Shown: one piece after another, positions 1-5,672 of the stretch | Position numbering within the stretch: position 1 is the first letter of the stretch | Layout: each line of letters begins with the position of its first letter | Source of the DNA: Deinococcus detaillensis | GTDB taxonomy: Bacteria; Deinococcota; Deinococci; Deinococcales; Deinococcaceae | DNA length: 7,110 nt | NCBI RefSeq assembly: GCF_007280555.1 | Contig: NZ_VKDB01000053.1 | Coordinates: forward strand, 1-7,110 | Reading direction: 5' to 3' | Made by a program: the position numbers and the translations under genes | The notes under the pieces: model-generated | What the model was told of the DNA's origin: nothing | The model's database searches: none | The model's input: the letters and a program-made list of their open reading frames with translations, nothing else

Positions 1-39
1 TTTGGTGTCGGTCGGCCACTTCTTTCGCTGTTTTCCCAT
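1..39 (-). CDS. IS transposase N-terminus (probable IS3-type OrfA), cut by window edge
   Basis: Thirteen codons are visible, reading MGKQRKKWPTDTK on the minus strand and running off the left edge. The ATG (37-39) follows GGAGG (46-50) at a 6-nt spacing, which supports a real start. A short basic start followed by K-x-W-x-x-D-x-K resembles the beginning of the helix-turn-helix OrfA proteins of IS3-family elements, which bind the IS ends and are joined to OrfB by frameshifting; none of that later part is visible here. Whether this copy is intact cannot be judged. The neighbouring permease gene (ending at 147) is transcribed in the same direction, so read-through would enter this gene. Confidence 0.6.
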   Translation of the reverse strand, partial: MGKQRKKWPTDTK

Positions 40-110
40 AATTTCCCTCCAGTGTGCCCTACCCTCGCAAGTGGGCGGACGTTTTTGGAAGGATTTCTTG
101 GAGCATTACC
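1..110 (-). mobile_element. Left IS copy, inner (upstream) end, partial
   Basis: This is the inner end of an insertion sequence that continues beyond the left edge. Positions 14-110 are the reverse complement of 7014-7110 with a single mismatch (60 versus 7064), so the two window ends carry the same element in opposite orientation. The block includes the IS terminus, a leader of about 65-70 bp, a GGAGG ribosome binding site (46-50) and the transposase start. The exact terminus is uncertain: identity stops at 110, but an IS3-type end would normally begin TG, which would put it at 105 (TGCTCCAAGAAATCC read on the minus strand) and leave GGTAA as matching flank. The family assignment (IS3-like) rests only on the short transposase N-terminus. 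Confidence 0.85.
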
Positions 111-146
111 ACCCAGCAGATAAACCAGTGGCTTGGCTAGGGGGTT

Positions 147-1028
147 TCAGCGTCCGCCGAATCCCCCAGCGGTGATGCCCTGGATAAAGGACTTGTTGCC
201 GACGGCGAACACCACGAAGATGGGCAAAATTGCCAGCACGCTGCCAGTCATCAGCAGCGCCCAGTCGGTGTTGTACTGCCCACGCAGACCCGCCAAGCCC
301 ACCGTCAGTGTCTGCATCTCCGGTCTGGTGGTGGTGATCAGCGGCCACAGAAAATTGTTCCACTGCGCGATGAAGGTGAAAATCCCCAGTGCACCCAGCG
401 CGGGCCGCGCCAGCGGCAGCATGATGCGCCAGAACACCTGCGCGTAACTCGCGCCGTCGATGCGGGCGGCCTCCTCCAGCTCTCTGGGGATGGTCAGAAA
501 CGCCTGACGCAGTAGAAATGTGCCGAAGCTGCTGAAAGCAAATGGCAAGATCAGCGCGGCGTACGTGTCAATCCAACCGAGTTGCCTTACCAGGATGAAA
601 TTGGGAATCAGCGTGACCTGCGAGGGAATCATCAGGGCACTGAGGTACAGCAAGAACAGCAGTTCACGCCCCCGGAAGTGCAGGCGGGCAAAAGCGTAGG
701 CGGCCATACTGCACACCAGCAGTTGCAAAGCCGTGACGGCCAGCGACACAAACAAGCTGTTGAGCATCAACCGCCCGAATGGAATCAGGCTGAAGATGCG
801 GGTGTAGTTTTGCCACTGCGCCTCGGCAGGCAGTAGCGCGGGCGGGTATTTGAAGATTTCGGTGGGAGCTTTAAGACTGCTGGAGATCATCCAGATAAAC
901 GGTGCGGACATGCTGAGTGCTCCCAGCAGCAGGACACCGAAAATGACCCAGTTGAGCGTAGGGTTCCGGCTGCGCCGTCCGCTCACTTGAAGCTGAGCCT
1001 GAGGTGGTTGTGTGGTCTCTACCGTCAC
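147..1028 (-). CDS. Carbohydrate ABC transporter permease, MalG-type (CUT1)
   Basis: Inner-membrane permease subunit, 293 aa, that with the adjacent MalF-type subunit should form the sugar channel. It has a hydrophilic N-terminus, about six hydrophobic segments starting near residue 26, and the cytoplasmic EAA loop (about residues 185-209, EEAARIDGAS followed by I-M-L-P) that docks the ATPase. The C-terminus FIQGITAGGFGGR resembles the usual MalG ending (Q-G-L-T-x-G), so the gene is not truncated although the IS end lies only 36 bp beyond its stop. I choose the GTG at 1026-1028 because an AAGGGGG-rich Shine-Dalgarno (1035-1047) precedes it; an in-frame TTG at 1076 would add 16 residues but lacks a well-placed site. 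It lies 51 nt after the MalF-type gene as last gene of the leftward operon. The substrate cannot be read from sequence; an arabinose/glycerol-3-phosphate/maltose-type member is equally possible. Confidence 0.93.
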   Translation of the reverse strand: MTVETTQPPQAQLQVSGRRSRNPTLNWVIFGVLLLGALSMSAPFIWMISSSLKAPTEIFKYPPALLPAEAQWQNYTRIFSLIPFGRLMLNSLFVSLAVTALQLLVCSMAAYAFARLHFRGRELLFLLYLSALMIPSQVTLIPNFILVRQLGWIDTYAALILPFAFSSFGTFLLRQAFLTIPRELEEAARIDGASYAQVFWRIMLPLARPALGALGIFTFIAQWNNFLWPLITTTRPEMQTLTVGLAGLRGQYNTDWALLMTGSVLAILPIFVVFAVGNKSFIQGITAGGFGGR

Positions 1029-1034
1029 CAGACG

Positions 1035-1047
1035 CCCCCTTCTCCCC
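1035..1047 (-). promoter_or_regulatory. Ribosome binding site deciding the GTG start of the MalG-type gene
   Basis: On the minus strand the stretch reads GGGGAGAAGGGGG, and its 3' end lies 6 nt before the GTG at 1028. The longer TTG-initiated frame would place this purine run inside the coding sequence, so the internal GTG is preferred. Confidence 0.6.
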
Positions 1048-1079
1048 AAATAAAACGGGTCTGCTTCTCTATCCAAGCC

Positions 1080-1967
1080 TTAATCATAATGAACCCACCG
1101 ATGTTGCAAGCGGTACTGCACCAGCGTAAAGGCCAAGATAATAGCGAACAAGATCATGGCGGCGGCGCTGGCGTAGCCCATGCGGTAAAACTGGAAGGCG
1201 TTCTGATAAACGTAATAGACGATGGTATTGGTGGCGTTTGCGGGGCCGCCCTGGGTCATCACGAAGGCCAGGTCGAATACCTGAAACGAGCCGATCAAGC
1301 TGACGATGGCGACGAAAAAGGTGGTGGGTGACAAGAGCGGCAAGGTGATGAAGCGGTGCTTTTTCCAGCCCACCGCGCCGTCGATCTCGCCCGCTTCGTA
1401 AGCCTCGCGGGGGATGCCCTGCAAACCCGCCAAGAACAGTACCATCGAGTAGCCCAGCCCCTGCCAGATGGCAACGATAATCAAAGCAGGCAGTGCGTAC
1501 TTCGACGAATTGAGCCAGCCCGGCAAGTCCTGTACGCCCACGGCACTGAGCAGAGCATTGAGGACGCCGAAGTTGCTGTTAAAGATCCACGACCAGATCA
1601 GCGCGACTGCTACCGTGGACGACACCACCGGCAGAAAATAGATGACGCGCAGGGCGTTCTGGCCCCAGACGCCCCGGTTGAGCAGCAGCGCCACGAAAAA
1701 CGCCAGGATCATCTGTACCGGTACCGTCCAGATCACGTAGAAGAAGGTGTTGCGCATAACCTTGTGAAACAGCTTGTCCTCAAACAGCAGCTGGCGGTAA
1801 TTGTCCAGCCCGGCCCAGTGCGGCGCGGTAAACAGATCCCAGCTGGAAAACGAAATGCCGAAGGCCGCCAGTACCGGCAGCAGTACGAACACCATGAACA
1901 GCAGCAGGCTGGGGGCCAAGAAGAGCCACGCGCTGCGGGTCTCCTCACGGGCCATCCTGCCGCTCAT
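1080..1967 (-). CDS. Carbohydrate ABC transporter permease, MalF-type (CUT1)
   Basis: Inner-membrane permease subunit of 295 aa, a normal length for short MalF/UgpA/AraP-like proteins without the extra periplasmic domain of enteric MalF. Six hydrophobic segments are visible at roughly residues 13-38, 73-97, 107-129, 157-181, 214-238 and 264-285. The ATPase-docking EAA loop lies at about 188-218 (EAYEAGEIDGA, then F-I-T-L-P-L-L), with G replacing the third residue of the usual EAA core. The APS-x-L-x-F-x-x-F start and the GGPxxATNTIVYYVYQNAF segment (240-258) are family hallmarks. Its ATG overlaps the stop of the amidohydrolase gene as ATGA (1964-1967), implying translational coupling; a second in-frame ATG four codons later (1955) is possible. 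No ATPase gene is present, as is common for CUT1 systems that share a MsmK/MalK-type ATPase. Confidence 0.94.
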   Translation of the reverse strand: MSGRMAREETRSAWLFLAPSLLLFMVFVLLPVLAAFGISFSSWDLFTAPHWAGLDNYRQLLFEDKLFHKVMRNTFFYVIWTVPVQMILAFFVALLLNRGVWGQNALRVIYFLPVVSSTVAVALIWSWIFNSNFGVLNALLSAVGVQDLPGWLNSSKYALPALIIVAIWQGLGYSMVLFLAGLQGIPREAYEAGEIDGAVGWKKHRFITLPLLSPTTFFVAIVSLIGSFQVFDLAFVMTQGGPANATNTIVYYVYQNAFQFYRMGYASAAAMILFAIILAFTLVQYRLQHRWVHYD

Positions 1968-2842
1968 GCGCCGCCGATACCAAAGATATGGGCAGCGTTA
2001 CGGTAAAAGATCTGCTCCTGATCGTCGGCGCTCAACCCCATGGCGTCAAAAGCGTCTCTCCAGCGCTTGACATCTCCGGCGATGCGGTTGAGATCACTGT
2101 CGCTGCCGTAGACCAGTTTGCGCGGCGAGATCTCGCGGCCAATGTAGCCTCCCTCGACGATGTGGTGGTGCACCACGTCTCCGCCGCTGACATCGAAGTA
2201 CAGCCGGGGCCGCCAGCGGGCGATCGCGCAGGCGGTGCGGTAATCCGGCCATCCCAGATGTGCGCCGATCATGAACAGCTCAGGAAAGTAAAAGGCGATG
2301 GTGTCCAGGTAGATCGGCTGCATCCGGGCGCTGGAAAAGCCGTAGGGCCGGGTGCGAATCTGCCGACCAAGCTCCTGAACCAACTTCTCCTCTGCCTCAC
2401 CTTCGGGCGGCGCTTTCCAGGCGTCTTCCTTGGCCCCCATCAGGTAGTCCACCGGGCCGCCCAGAATCCCGGTGTGAAACAGAATCCGTAGTCCCCGCGC
2501 CTGGGCCTGCTCATAGAAGGGGTAGTAGGCTTCATCGTCGTAGTTTTTGGACACGCCGATCACCTTGATGCCGTGAAAGCCGCGTTGATAAAAGTCCTCG
2601 ACGGTGCTGACCGGGTCGCGGTCTAAGTCGAGTCGGCCCATGGCGATCACCAGATCGGGCCGCTGCTCGAGCGCCCGCGCCAGTGCGTCGTTGCCCCGTC
2701 CCGGATTGGCCAGCAACCCGATTTTGACGATGCCCACCTGCTCGCAGACCTCAGCCATCTCTTCTAAAAAGCCGTCCTCCGCGCCGCGCGTCGTCAGGCG
2801 ATCCCAGTGGCCGTAGTGAACGTGTGCGTCGATAATCTTCAA
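1964..2842 (-). CDS. Amidohydrolase-family protein (Amidohydro_2 / TIM-barrel metal-dependent hydrolase)
   Basis: Probable cytoplasmic metal-dependent TIM-barrel enzyme, 292 aa. Visible ligands fit the amidohydrolase superfamily: the N-terminal D-A-H-V-H motif (His7, His9), L-F-H-T-G (His123), G-A-H-L-G-W-P (His195) and Y-G-S-D-S-D (Asp248). The GIKV segment (Lys93) ends a barrel strand, as in Amidohydro_2 proteins. That group includes ACMSD-type decarboxylases of aromatic acids and hydrolases of sugar lactones or pyrone lactones, so the reaction cannot be fixed; lactone hydrolysis or aromatic-acid decarboxylation are the options I would consider. The TTG at 2840-2842 is chosen because AGGAGG (2851-2856) sits 8 nt upstream and the D-A-H-V-H motif then falls at the normal place; the open frame extends to 2905 but would run through the intergenic hairpin. 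It lies between the binding-protein and permease genes and overlaps the next gene by 4 nt, so it is a true member of this operon. Confidence 0.88.
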   Translation of the reverse strand: MKIIDAHVHYGHWDRLTTRGAEDGFLEEMAEVCEQVGIVKIGLLANPGRGNDALARALEQRPDLVIAMGRLDLDRDPVSTVEDFYQRGFHGIKVIGVSKNYDDEAYYPFYEQAQARGLRILFHTGILGGPVDYLMGAKEDAWKAPPEGEAEEKLVQELGRQIRTRPYGFSSARMQPIYLDTIAFYFPELFMIGAHLGWPDYRTACAIARWRPRLYFDVSGGDVVHHHIVEGGYIGREISPRKLVYGSDSDLNRIAGDVKRWRDAFDAMGLSADDQEQIFYRNAAHIFGIGGA

Positions 2843-2850
2843 GGGCAAAA

Positions 2851-2856
2851 CCTCCT
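2851..2856 (-). promoter_or_regulatory. Ribosome binding site deciding the TTG start of the amidohydrolase gene
   Basis: AGGAGG on the minus strand, 8 nt before the TTG at 2842. It is a full match to the anti-Shine-Dalgarno core, whereas upstream in-frame starts would lie inside or before the 2872-2912 hairpin. Confidence 0.75.
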
Positions 2857-2871
2857 GTGGATTAAAGGAAT

Positions 2872-2912
2872 CGGGGCGGTGGCCGGAGAGCGTTCCCCAG
2901 TCCACCGCCCCG
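2872..2912 (-). promoter_or_regulatory. Intercistronic hairpin after the binding-protein gene
   Basis: Positions 2872-2882 and 2902-2912 form a perfect 11-bp G+C-rich stem (CGGGGCGGTGG with its complement) around a 19-nt loop. It starts 7 nt beyond the binding-protein stop codon. No T tract follows on the minus strand, so it is not a canonical intrinsic terminator. Hairpins between binding-protein and permease genes commonly protect the upstream message or attenuate downstream expression, giving an excess of binding protein; that role is inferred here from position and structure. Confidence 0.7.
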
Positions 2913-2919
2913 CTCAGGT

Positions 2920-4143
2920 TTACTTGAGCATCTTGTTGACGTCGGGCGCGATCTTATCAAGCGCAGCTTTAGCGGTGCTTTCACCGTTCCAGACCGTGTC
3001 GAGCGCTGGGTTGAGCATGGTGTTGGTGATCTGGACATAAGCGGCGAAGTTGGGATAGACGCCCTTACGGTCACTCTCGGCCAGAAAAACAGACTTGAAT
3101 GGCACATCGAAAGCGGCAGCGACGGCTTTGTCGCGGTTCATGGCGGGCACGGCCCCGCCCGCTTTGGCGAAGATGATTTGCCCCTGCTGACCGGCCAAAT
3201 ACTGAAGGAATGTCCAAGCTTCGGCTTTGTGCTGGCTGTTGGCATTCATTGCGAAGCCCGCGCCGCCCACCGTGTTGGCCCGCAGGCCGCTGGGACCGGT
3301 GGGCAGCGGAGCCACCGCCCACTTGAACGGCGCAGTCTTGAAAGTGGTCAGGCGGGCGGCGTTGGTCATCACCATCGCCGCCTGACCACTGCTGAACAGT
3401 TGGGTGCTGTCGCCAATCTGCGCCATCTCTTGGAACGCTGGAGCCACTTTGTCTTTGTTGATGAGGTCGCCCAGGAACTGAATGGCCTGCACGCCTTTGG
3501 GGTCATTGAGCATGAATTTGGTCGGGTTGAAGGGATCGTCGAAGACCTTGCCGCCGTTCTGATACACAAACGTCGGCCACTTGTTGTTCTCCAGGATCAC
3601 GCCGTAGCGGCTGACCCGGCTGCCACTGCGCTGCGTGAGTTTCAGGGCGGCGGTCCGCAGATCAGCCCACTTCCATTTGTCGGTGGGATAGGCAAGCTTG
3701 GCGGCGTCGAAGGCGTCTTTGTTGTAATACAACACCATGGTGTCGTTGTCACGCGGAATGGAAAAGAGGCCGCCTTTATACTTGTGAATCGCCAGAAATT
3801 CGGGGTTGTAGTCCGCGATAGGGAATTTGTCCTTAGCGATGTATGAATCCAGGCGCTCCAACTGAGCGCGGCTGGCATAAGTGGGAACGTTGGTGATGAA
3901 CATCACGTCCGGCCCAGCCTTGGCGGCCAGTTGAGCGTCCAGTTTCGTCCAGTATCCACTCCAAGGGGTCTGCTGGTAGTCCACCTGAATATCGGGATGG
4001 GTGGCGTTGAAATTCTTGACGATCTCCAAAAAGGGCGGCGCTTCAGCAGGATCGCCCCAGAACGAGAACACCAGCTTAGTGGCCGCTGAGGCCGATGAGG
4101 TCAGCATCAAGGTGGCAAGGAGAGTCAAGGTGGCTTTTTTCAT
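2920..4143 (-). CDS. Extracellular sugar-binding protein of a CUT1 ABC transporter
   Basis: Exported solute-binding protein, 407 aa, the usual length for family-1 sugar-binding proteins. Residues 1-20 form a Sec signal peptide (MKK, hydrophobic core, cleavage expected after the S-A-S-A at 17-20); there is no lipobox cysteine, so it should be periplasmic or cell-envelope-associated and not a lipoprotein. The mature protein starts TKLVFSFWGD, followed by family features: the N-F-N-x-x-H-P-D-I-Q-V segment (44-54), PDVMFI (78-83), FSIPRDNDTMVLYYNKDAF (127-145), GQAAMVMTNAARL (253-265) and GGAGFAMNANSQHKAEAW (293-310). Aromatic residues (W61, Y64, W65, W386) are candidates for sugar stacking. The ATG follows GGAGG (4150-4154) at a 6-nt spacing. 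It lies 75 nt after the ROK regulator gene and 77 nt before the amidohydrolase, with a hairpin between. The ligand is unknown; an oligosaccharide or glycoside is likely given the glycosidase nearby. Confidence 0.95.
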   Translation of the reverse strand: MKKATLTLLATLMLTSSASAATKLVFSFWGDPAEAPPFLEIVKNFNATHPDIQVDYQQTPWSGYWTKLDAQLAAKAGPDVMFITNVPTYASRAQLERLDSYIAKDKFPIADYNPEFLAIHKYKGGLFSIPRDNDTMVLYYNKDAFDAAKLAYPTDKWKWADLRTAALKLTQRSGSRVSRYGVILENNKWPTFVYQNGGKVFDDPFNPTKFMLNDPKGVQAIQFLGDLINKDKVAPAFQEMAQIGDSTQLFSSGQAAMVMTNAARLTTFKTAPFKWAVAPLPTGPSGLRANTVGGAGFAMNANSQHKAEAWTFLQYLAGQQGQIIFAKAGGAVPAMNRDKAVAAAFDVPFKSVFLAESDRKGVYPNFAAYVQITNTMLNPALDTVWNGESTAKAALDKIAPDVNKMLK

Positions 4144-4155
4144 TTGGAACCTCCG

Positions 4156-4186
4156 GCCCGCAACGGGCGTGAGAACATGAGCGGGC
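4156..4186 (-). promoter_or_regulatory. Alternative hairpins next to the binding-protein ribosome binding site
   Basis: In the leader of the binding-protein gene, 4156-4160 can pair with 4164-4168 (GCCCG, 3-nt loop), ending one nucleotide from the GGAGG site. The same strand segment (4156-4161) can instead pair with 4181-4186 (GCGGGC/GCCCGC, 19-nt loop). The two structures exclude each other. A role in initiation control or message protection is possible, but short G+C-rich stems are frequent in such DNA. Confidence 0.35.
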
Positions 4187-4218
4187 GGCTAAACGCGGTC
4201 GGGAGTGCGGTACGCTTT

Positions 4219-5316
4219 TCAGGCGTGGGCGGACTGGTGTGGTCTTGCACGGTCACTCAACTCCTCGAGCAGATCAGCGCTGGCCCTCGCGGCAGCCATC
4301 TGCACGGCCCCCTGCACCACCGCGCTGTCTGGGAACTGCGAAATGCACAACTGCGGCGCGAACGGCAAGCTCTCCTGCAACTGACGCTGAAGACTGGGAA
4401 GCTGCGCCAGCAACTTGCTGCCGATCCTGCCGCCGATCACGATCCGGGCAGGATCGAGCGTGAGGGTCAGCACCTGCAGAGCGCTCAGAAGGGCGCTCAG
4501 AAAGGGGCGCATGGCCGCGCGCTCCAGCATGGCCGGGGAGCGCCCCGCCAGCAGCGGGACCAGCTGCGTGGCCTGCAAACCCAGCAGACGGGCCAAACCG
4601 GTTTCAGACAGCAACTGTCCCAGATTCTCGCCGCCCGCGCCGGGCAGGTAACCCAGCTCTCCCGCTCTGCCTTGATGGCCGTCCAGCAGCTCCCGGCCCT
4701 GGGTGATGCCCACACCGAAGCCGCTGCCGATTGAGACGAAGGCCAGCAACTCACCGGGACGCGCTTCACTGACGGCGGCCAGATTGACGTCGTTGTAAAG
4801 CAAGACGGGGAAGCTCAGTTCACTCCGCAGCCGCGTGAGCGTGGCGGGGTCTTCGAGTTCAGGCAAATTGGGAGCGTGACTCACCACGCCGTCCCGCACC
4901 ACACCCGGCAAACCCAGGGCCAGCGCACGCGGGACTTGGCCCTGTGGCCCGCAGAGAGCGTCGATTGCGCGTTTCAAGGCTGGCCCCAGTTCACCGCTGG
5001 CCTCCCCGCCACGCCAGGGAACTGAACGCTGTTCCAACAAGTCGCCGCGCAAATCGCCCAGGCCTAACCGCAGTTCATGCACGTCCACTTCTGCGCCCAC
5101 CACCAGCCGGGAGCGGTGGTTGAGGTTCACCAGCTTGGGCGGCCTGCCGAGTGTGCTGCGTCCCTGACCCAGTTCCAGCAGCAGATCTTGCTGCAGCAGC
5201 GTGTCGATGGCCGCTGAAGTTGCAGGCTTGGAGCGCCGCAGGTGCCGCGCCAGTTCCGCACGCGAACCTGGACCGTACTGCTGAATGTGAAGCCAGACCT
5301 GCTGAGCGATATTCAC
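4219..5316 (-). CDS. ROK-family transcriptional regulator
   Basis: Sugar-responsive DNA-binding regulator of 365 aa (NagC/Mlc/XylR-type length). Residues 1-60 form a winged helix-turn-helix: S-R-A-E-L-A-R-H-L (18-26) and K-P-A-T-S-A-A-I-D-T-L-L (30-41), then a wing ending in L-G-R-P-P (56-60). The rest is a ROK fold: G-L-P-G-V-V (135-140), Y-N-D-V-N-L-A-A-V-S-E (174-184), S-I-G-S-G-F-G-V-G-I (195-204), GRAGELGY (216-223) and I-V-I-G-G-R-I-G (292-299). The DxGxT phosphate motif is absent (VVGAEVDVHELRLGLGDL at 72-89), and the zinc-binding Cys cluster after GELGH is missing, with Tyr223 replacing His, so kinase activity is unlikely. The GTG start (5314-5316) has GGAGG only 3 nt away; no better in-frame start exists before a stop upstream. 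First gene of the leftward operon and divergent from the glycosidase, it is probably an autoregulated local repressor whose inducer is a sugar of this pathway. Confidence 0.92.
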   Translation of the reverse strand: MNIAQQVWLHIQQYGPGSRAELARHLRRSKPATSAAIDTLLQQDLLLELGQGRSTLGRPPKLVNLNHRSRLVVGAEVDVHELRLGLGDLRGDLLEQRSVPWRGGEASGELGPALKRAIDALCGPQGQVPRALALGLPGVVRDGVVSHAPNLPELEDPATLTRLRSELSFPVLLYNDVNLAAVSEARPGELLAFVSIGSGFGVGITQGRELLDGHQGRAGELGYLPGAGGENLGQLLSETGLARLLGLQATQLVPLLAGRSPAMLERAAMRPFLSALLSALQVLTLTLDPARIVIGGRIGSKLLAQLPSLQRQLQESLPFAPQLCISQFPDSAVVQGAVQMAAARASADLLEELSDRARPHQSAHA

Positions 5317-5374
5317 AGTCCTCCAGTGGGGCCCAAACGAACCAAAAATCTGCAGAGGAGCGTGACAACGTTGC

Positions 5375-5385
5375 CTTTAGTTAGG
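5375..5385 (+). repeat. Candidate operator copy 1 (CTTTAGTTAGG)
   Basis: Matches 5505-5515 in 10 of 11 positions, same orientation. It lies just downstream of the minus-strand -10 box (5399-5404), where a bound repressor would block transcription of the ROK operon. ROK binding is inference only. Confidence 0.4.
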
Positions 5386-5398
5386 TGAGATACCTGAA

Positions 5399-5427
5399 AG
5401 CGTAGCCCTGAAGCGCGGGCAAGTCAA
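5399..5427 (-). promoter_or_regulatory. Candidate promoter for the ROK-led operon
   Basis: On the minus strand, TTGACT (5422-5427) and TACGCT (5399-5404) are separated by 17 bp. The -35 box matches the sigma-70 consensus at five of six positions; the -10 box is weak (three of six). Transcription would start near 5392, leaving a leader of roughly 75 nt before the GTG at 5316. Confidence 0.35.
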
Positions 5428-5482
5428 GCAAGAGTGGCCTGTTTGTTCGTTGTACCGAGTGCATCCTCGGCACGTCTCCTGA

Positions 5483-5511
5483 TTGGCTCTACGCAAATAA
5501 CCTTCTATAGT
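5483..5511 (+). promoter_or_regulatory. Candidate promoter for the glycosidase gene
   Basis: TTGGCT (5483-5488) and TATAGT (5506-5511) are separated by 17 bp. The -10 box matches consensus at five of six positions, the -35 box at four of six. Transcription would start near 5518, giving a leader of about 160 nt. The -10 box is embedded in the second copy of the 11-bp repeated motif, consistent with repression by the adjacent ROK protein. Confidence 0.45.
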
Positions 5512-5515
5512 TAGG
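5505..5515 (+). repeat. Candidate operator copy 2 (CTATAGTTAGG)
   Basis: Second copy of the 11-bp motif found at 5375-5385, with one mismatch and exactly 130 bp between starts. It covers the proposed plus-strand -10 box, so a protein bound here would occlude RNA polymerase. Confidence 0.4.
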
Positions 5516-5667
5516 CCACTTCACAGTGTCAGGGCGGGGCACACTTCAGGAACCTTTGTGGGAGCGTCAGAGGAGCAAAGCAGCGCACAGCGGCTGGGTG
5601 TATTTGCCTTTTTTCCTGTCTGGCGGCCTGCTCCGAAGCAGATTTGCGCCCAGCGCGATCAGAGGAT

Positions 5668-5672
5668 GGAGG
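5668..5672 (+). promoter_or_regulatory. Ribosome binding site deciding the ATG start of the glycosidase gene
   Basis: GGAGG lies 5 nt before the ATG at 5678. The alternative in-frame ATG at 5666 overlaps this site, and the GTG at 5558 has no comparable site, so 5678 is preferred. Confidence 0.75.

Noticed and set aside
111..1028. Truncation of the MalG-type gene by the left IS
   Set aside because: The C-terminus keeps the usual Q-G-(I/L)-T-x-G ending and a stop codon 36 bp before the IS, so the gene appears complete.
1356..2006. 216-aa open frame on the plus strand opposite the MalF-type gene
   Set aside because: Antisense shadow of a clear permease gene: rich in Gln/Arg/His, no recognisable domain, typical of G+C-rich reverse frames.
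2843..2905. 21-residue extension of the amidohydrolase to 2905
   Set aside because: It would run through the 11-bp hairpin, and AGGAGG at 2851-2856 points to the TTG at 2842, which places the metal motif at the normal position.
2872..2912. Intrinsic terminator after the binding-protein gene
   Set aside because: The stem is strong, but no T tract follows on the minus strand and the downstream genes belong functionally to the same operon.
3178..3846. 222-aa open frame on the plus strand opposite the binding-protein gene
   Set aside because: Antisense to a well-supported binding protein; no domain, no ribosome binding site noted, composition of a shadow frame.
4144..4734. 196-aa open frame on the plus strand opposite the ROK gene
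   Set aside because: Overlaps a clear regulator on the other strand; Gln/Arg-rich low-information sequence with no motif.
5606..5616. Terminator at the T run in the glycosidase leader
   Set aside because: The preceding bases give only a weak 4-bp stem, not a convincing G+C-rich hairpin next to the T run.
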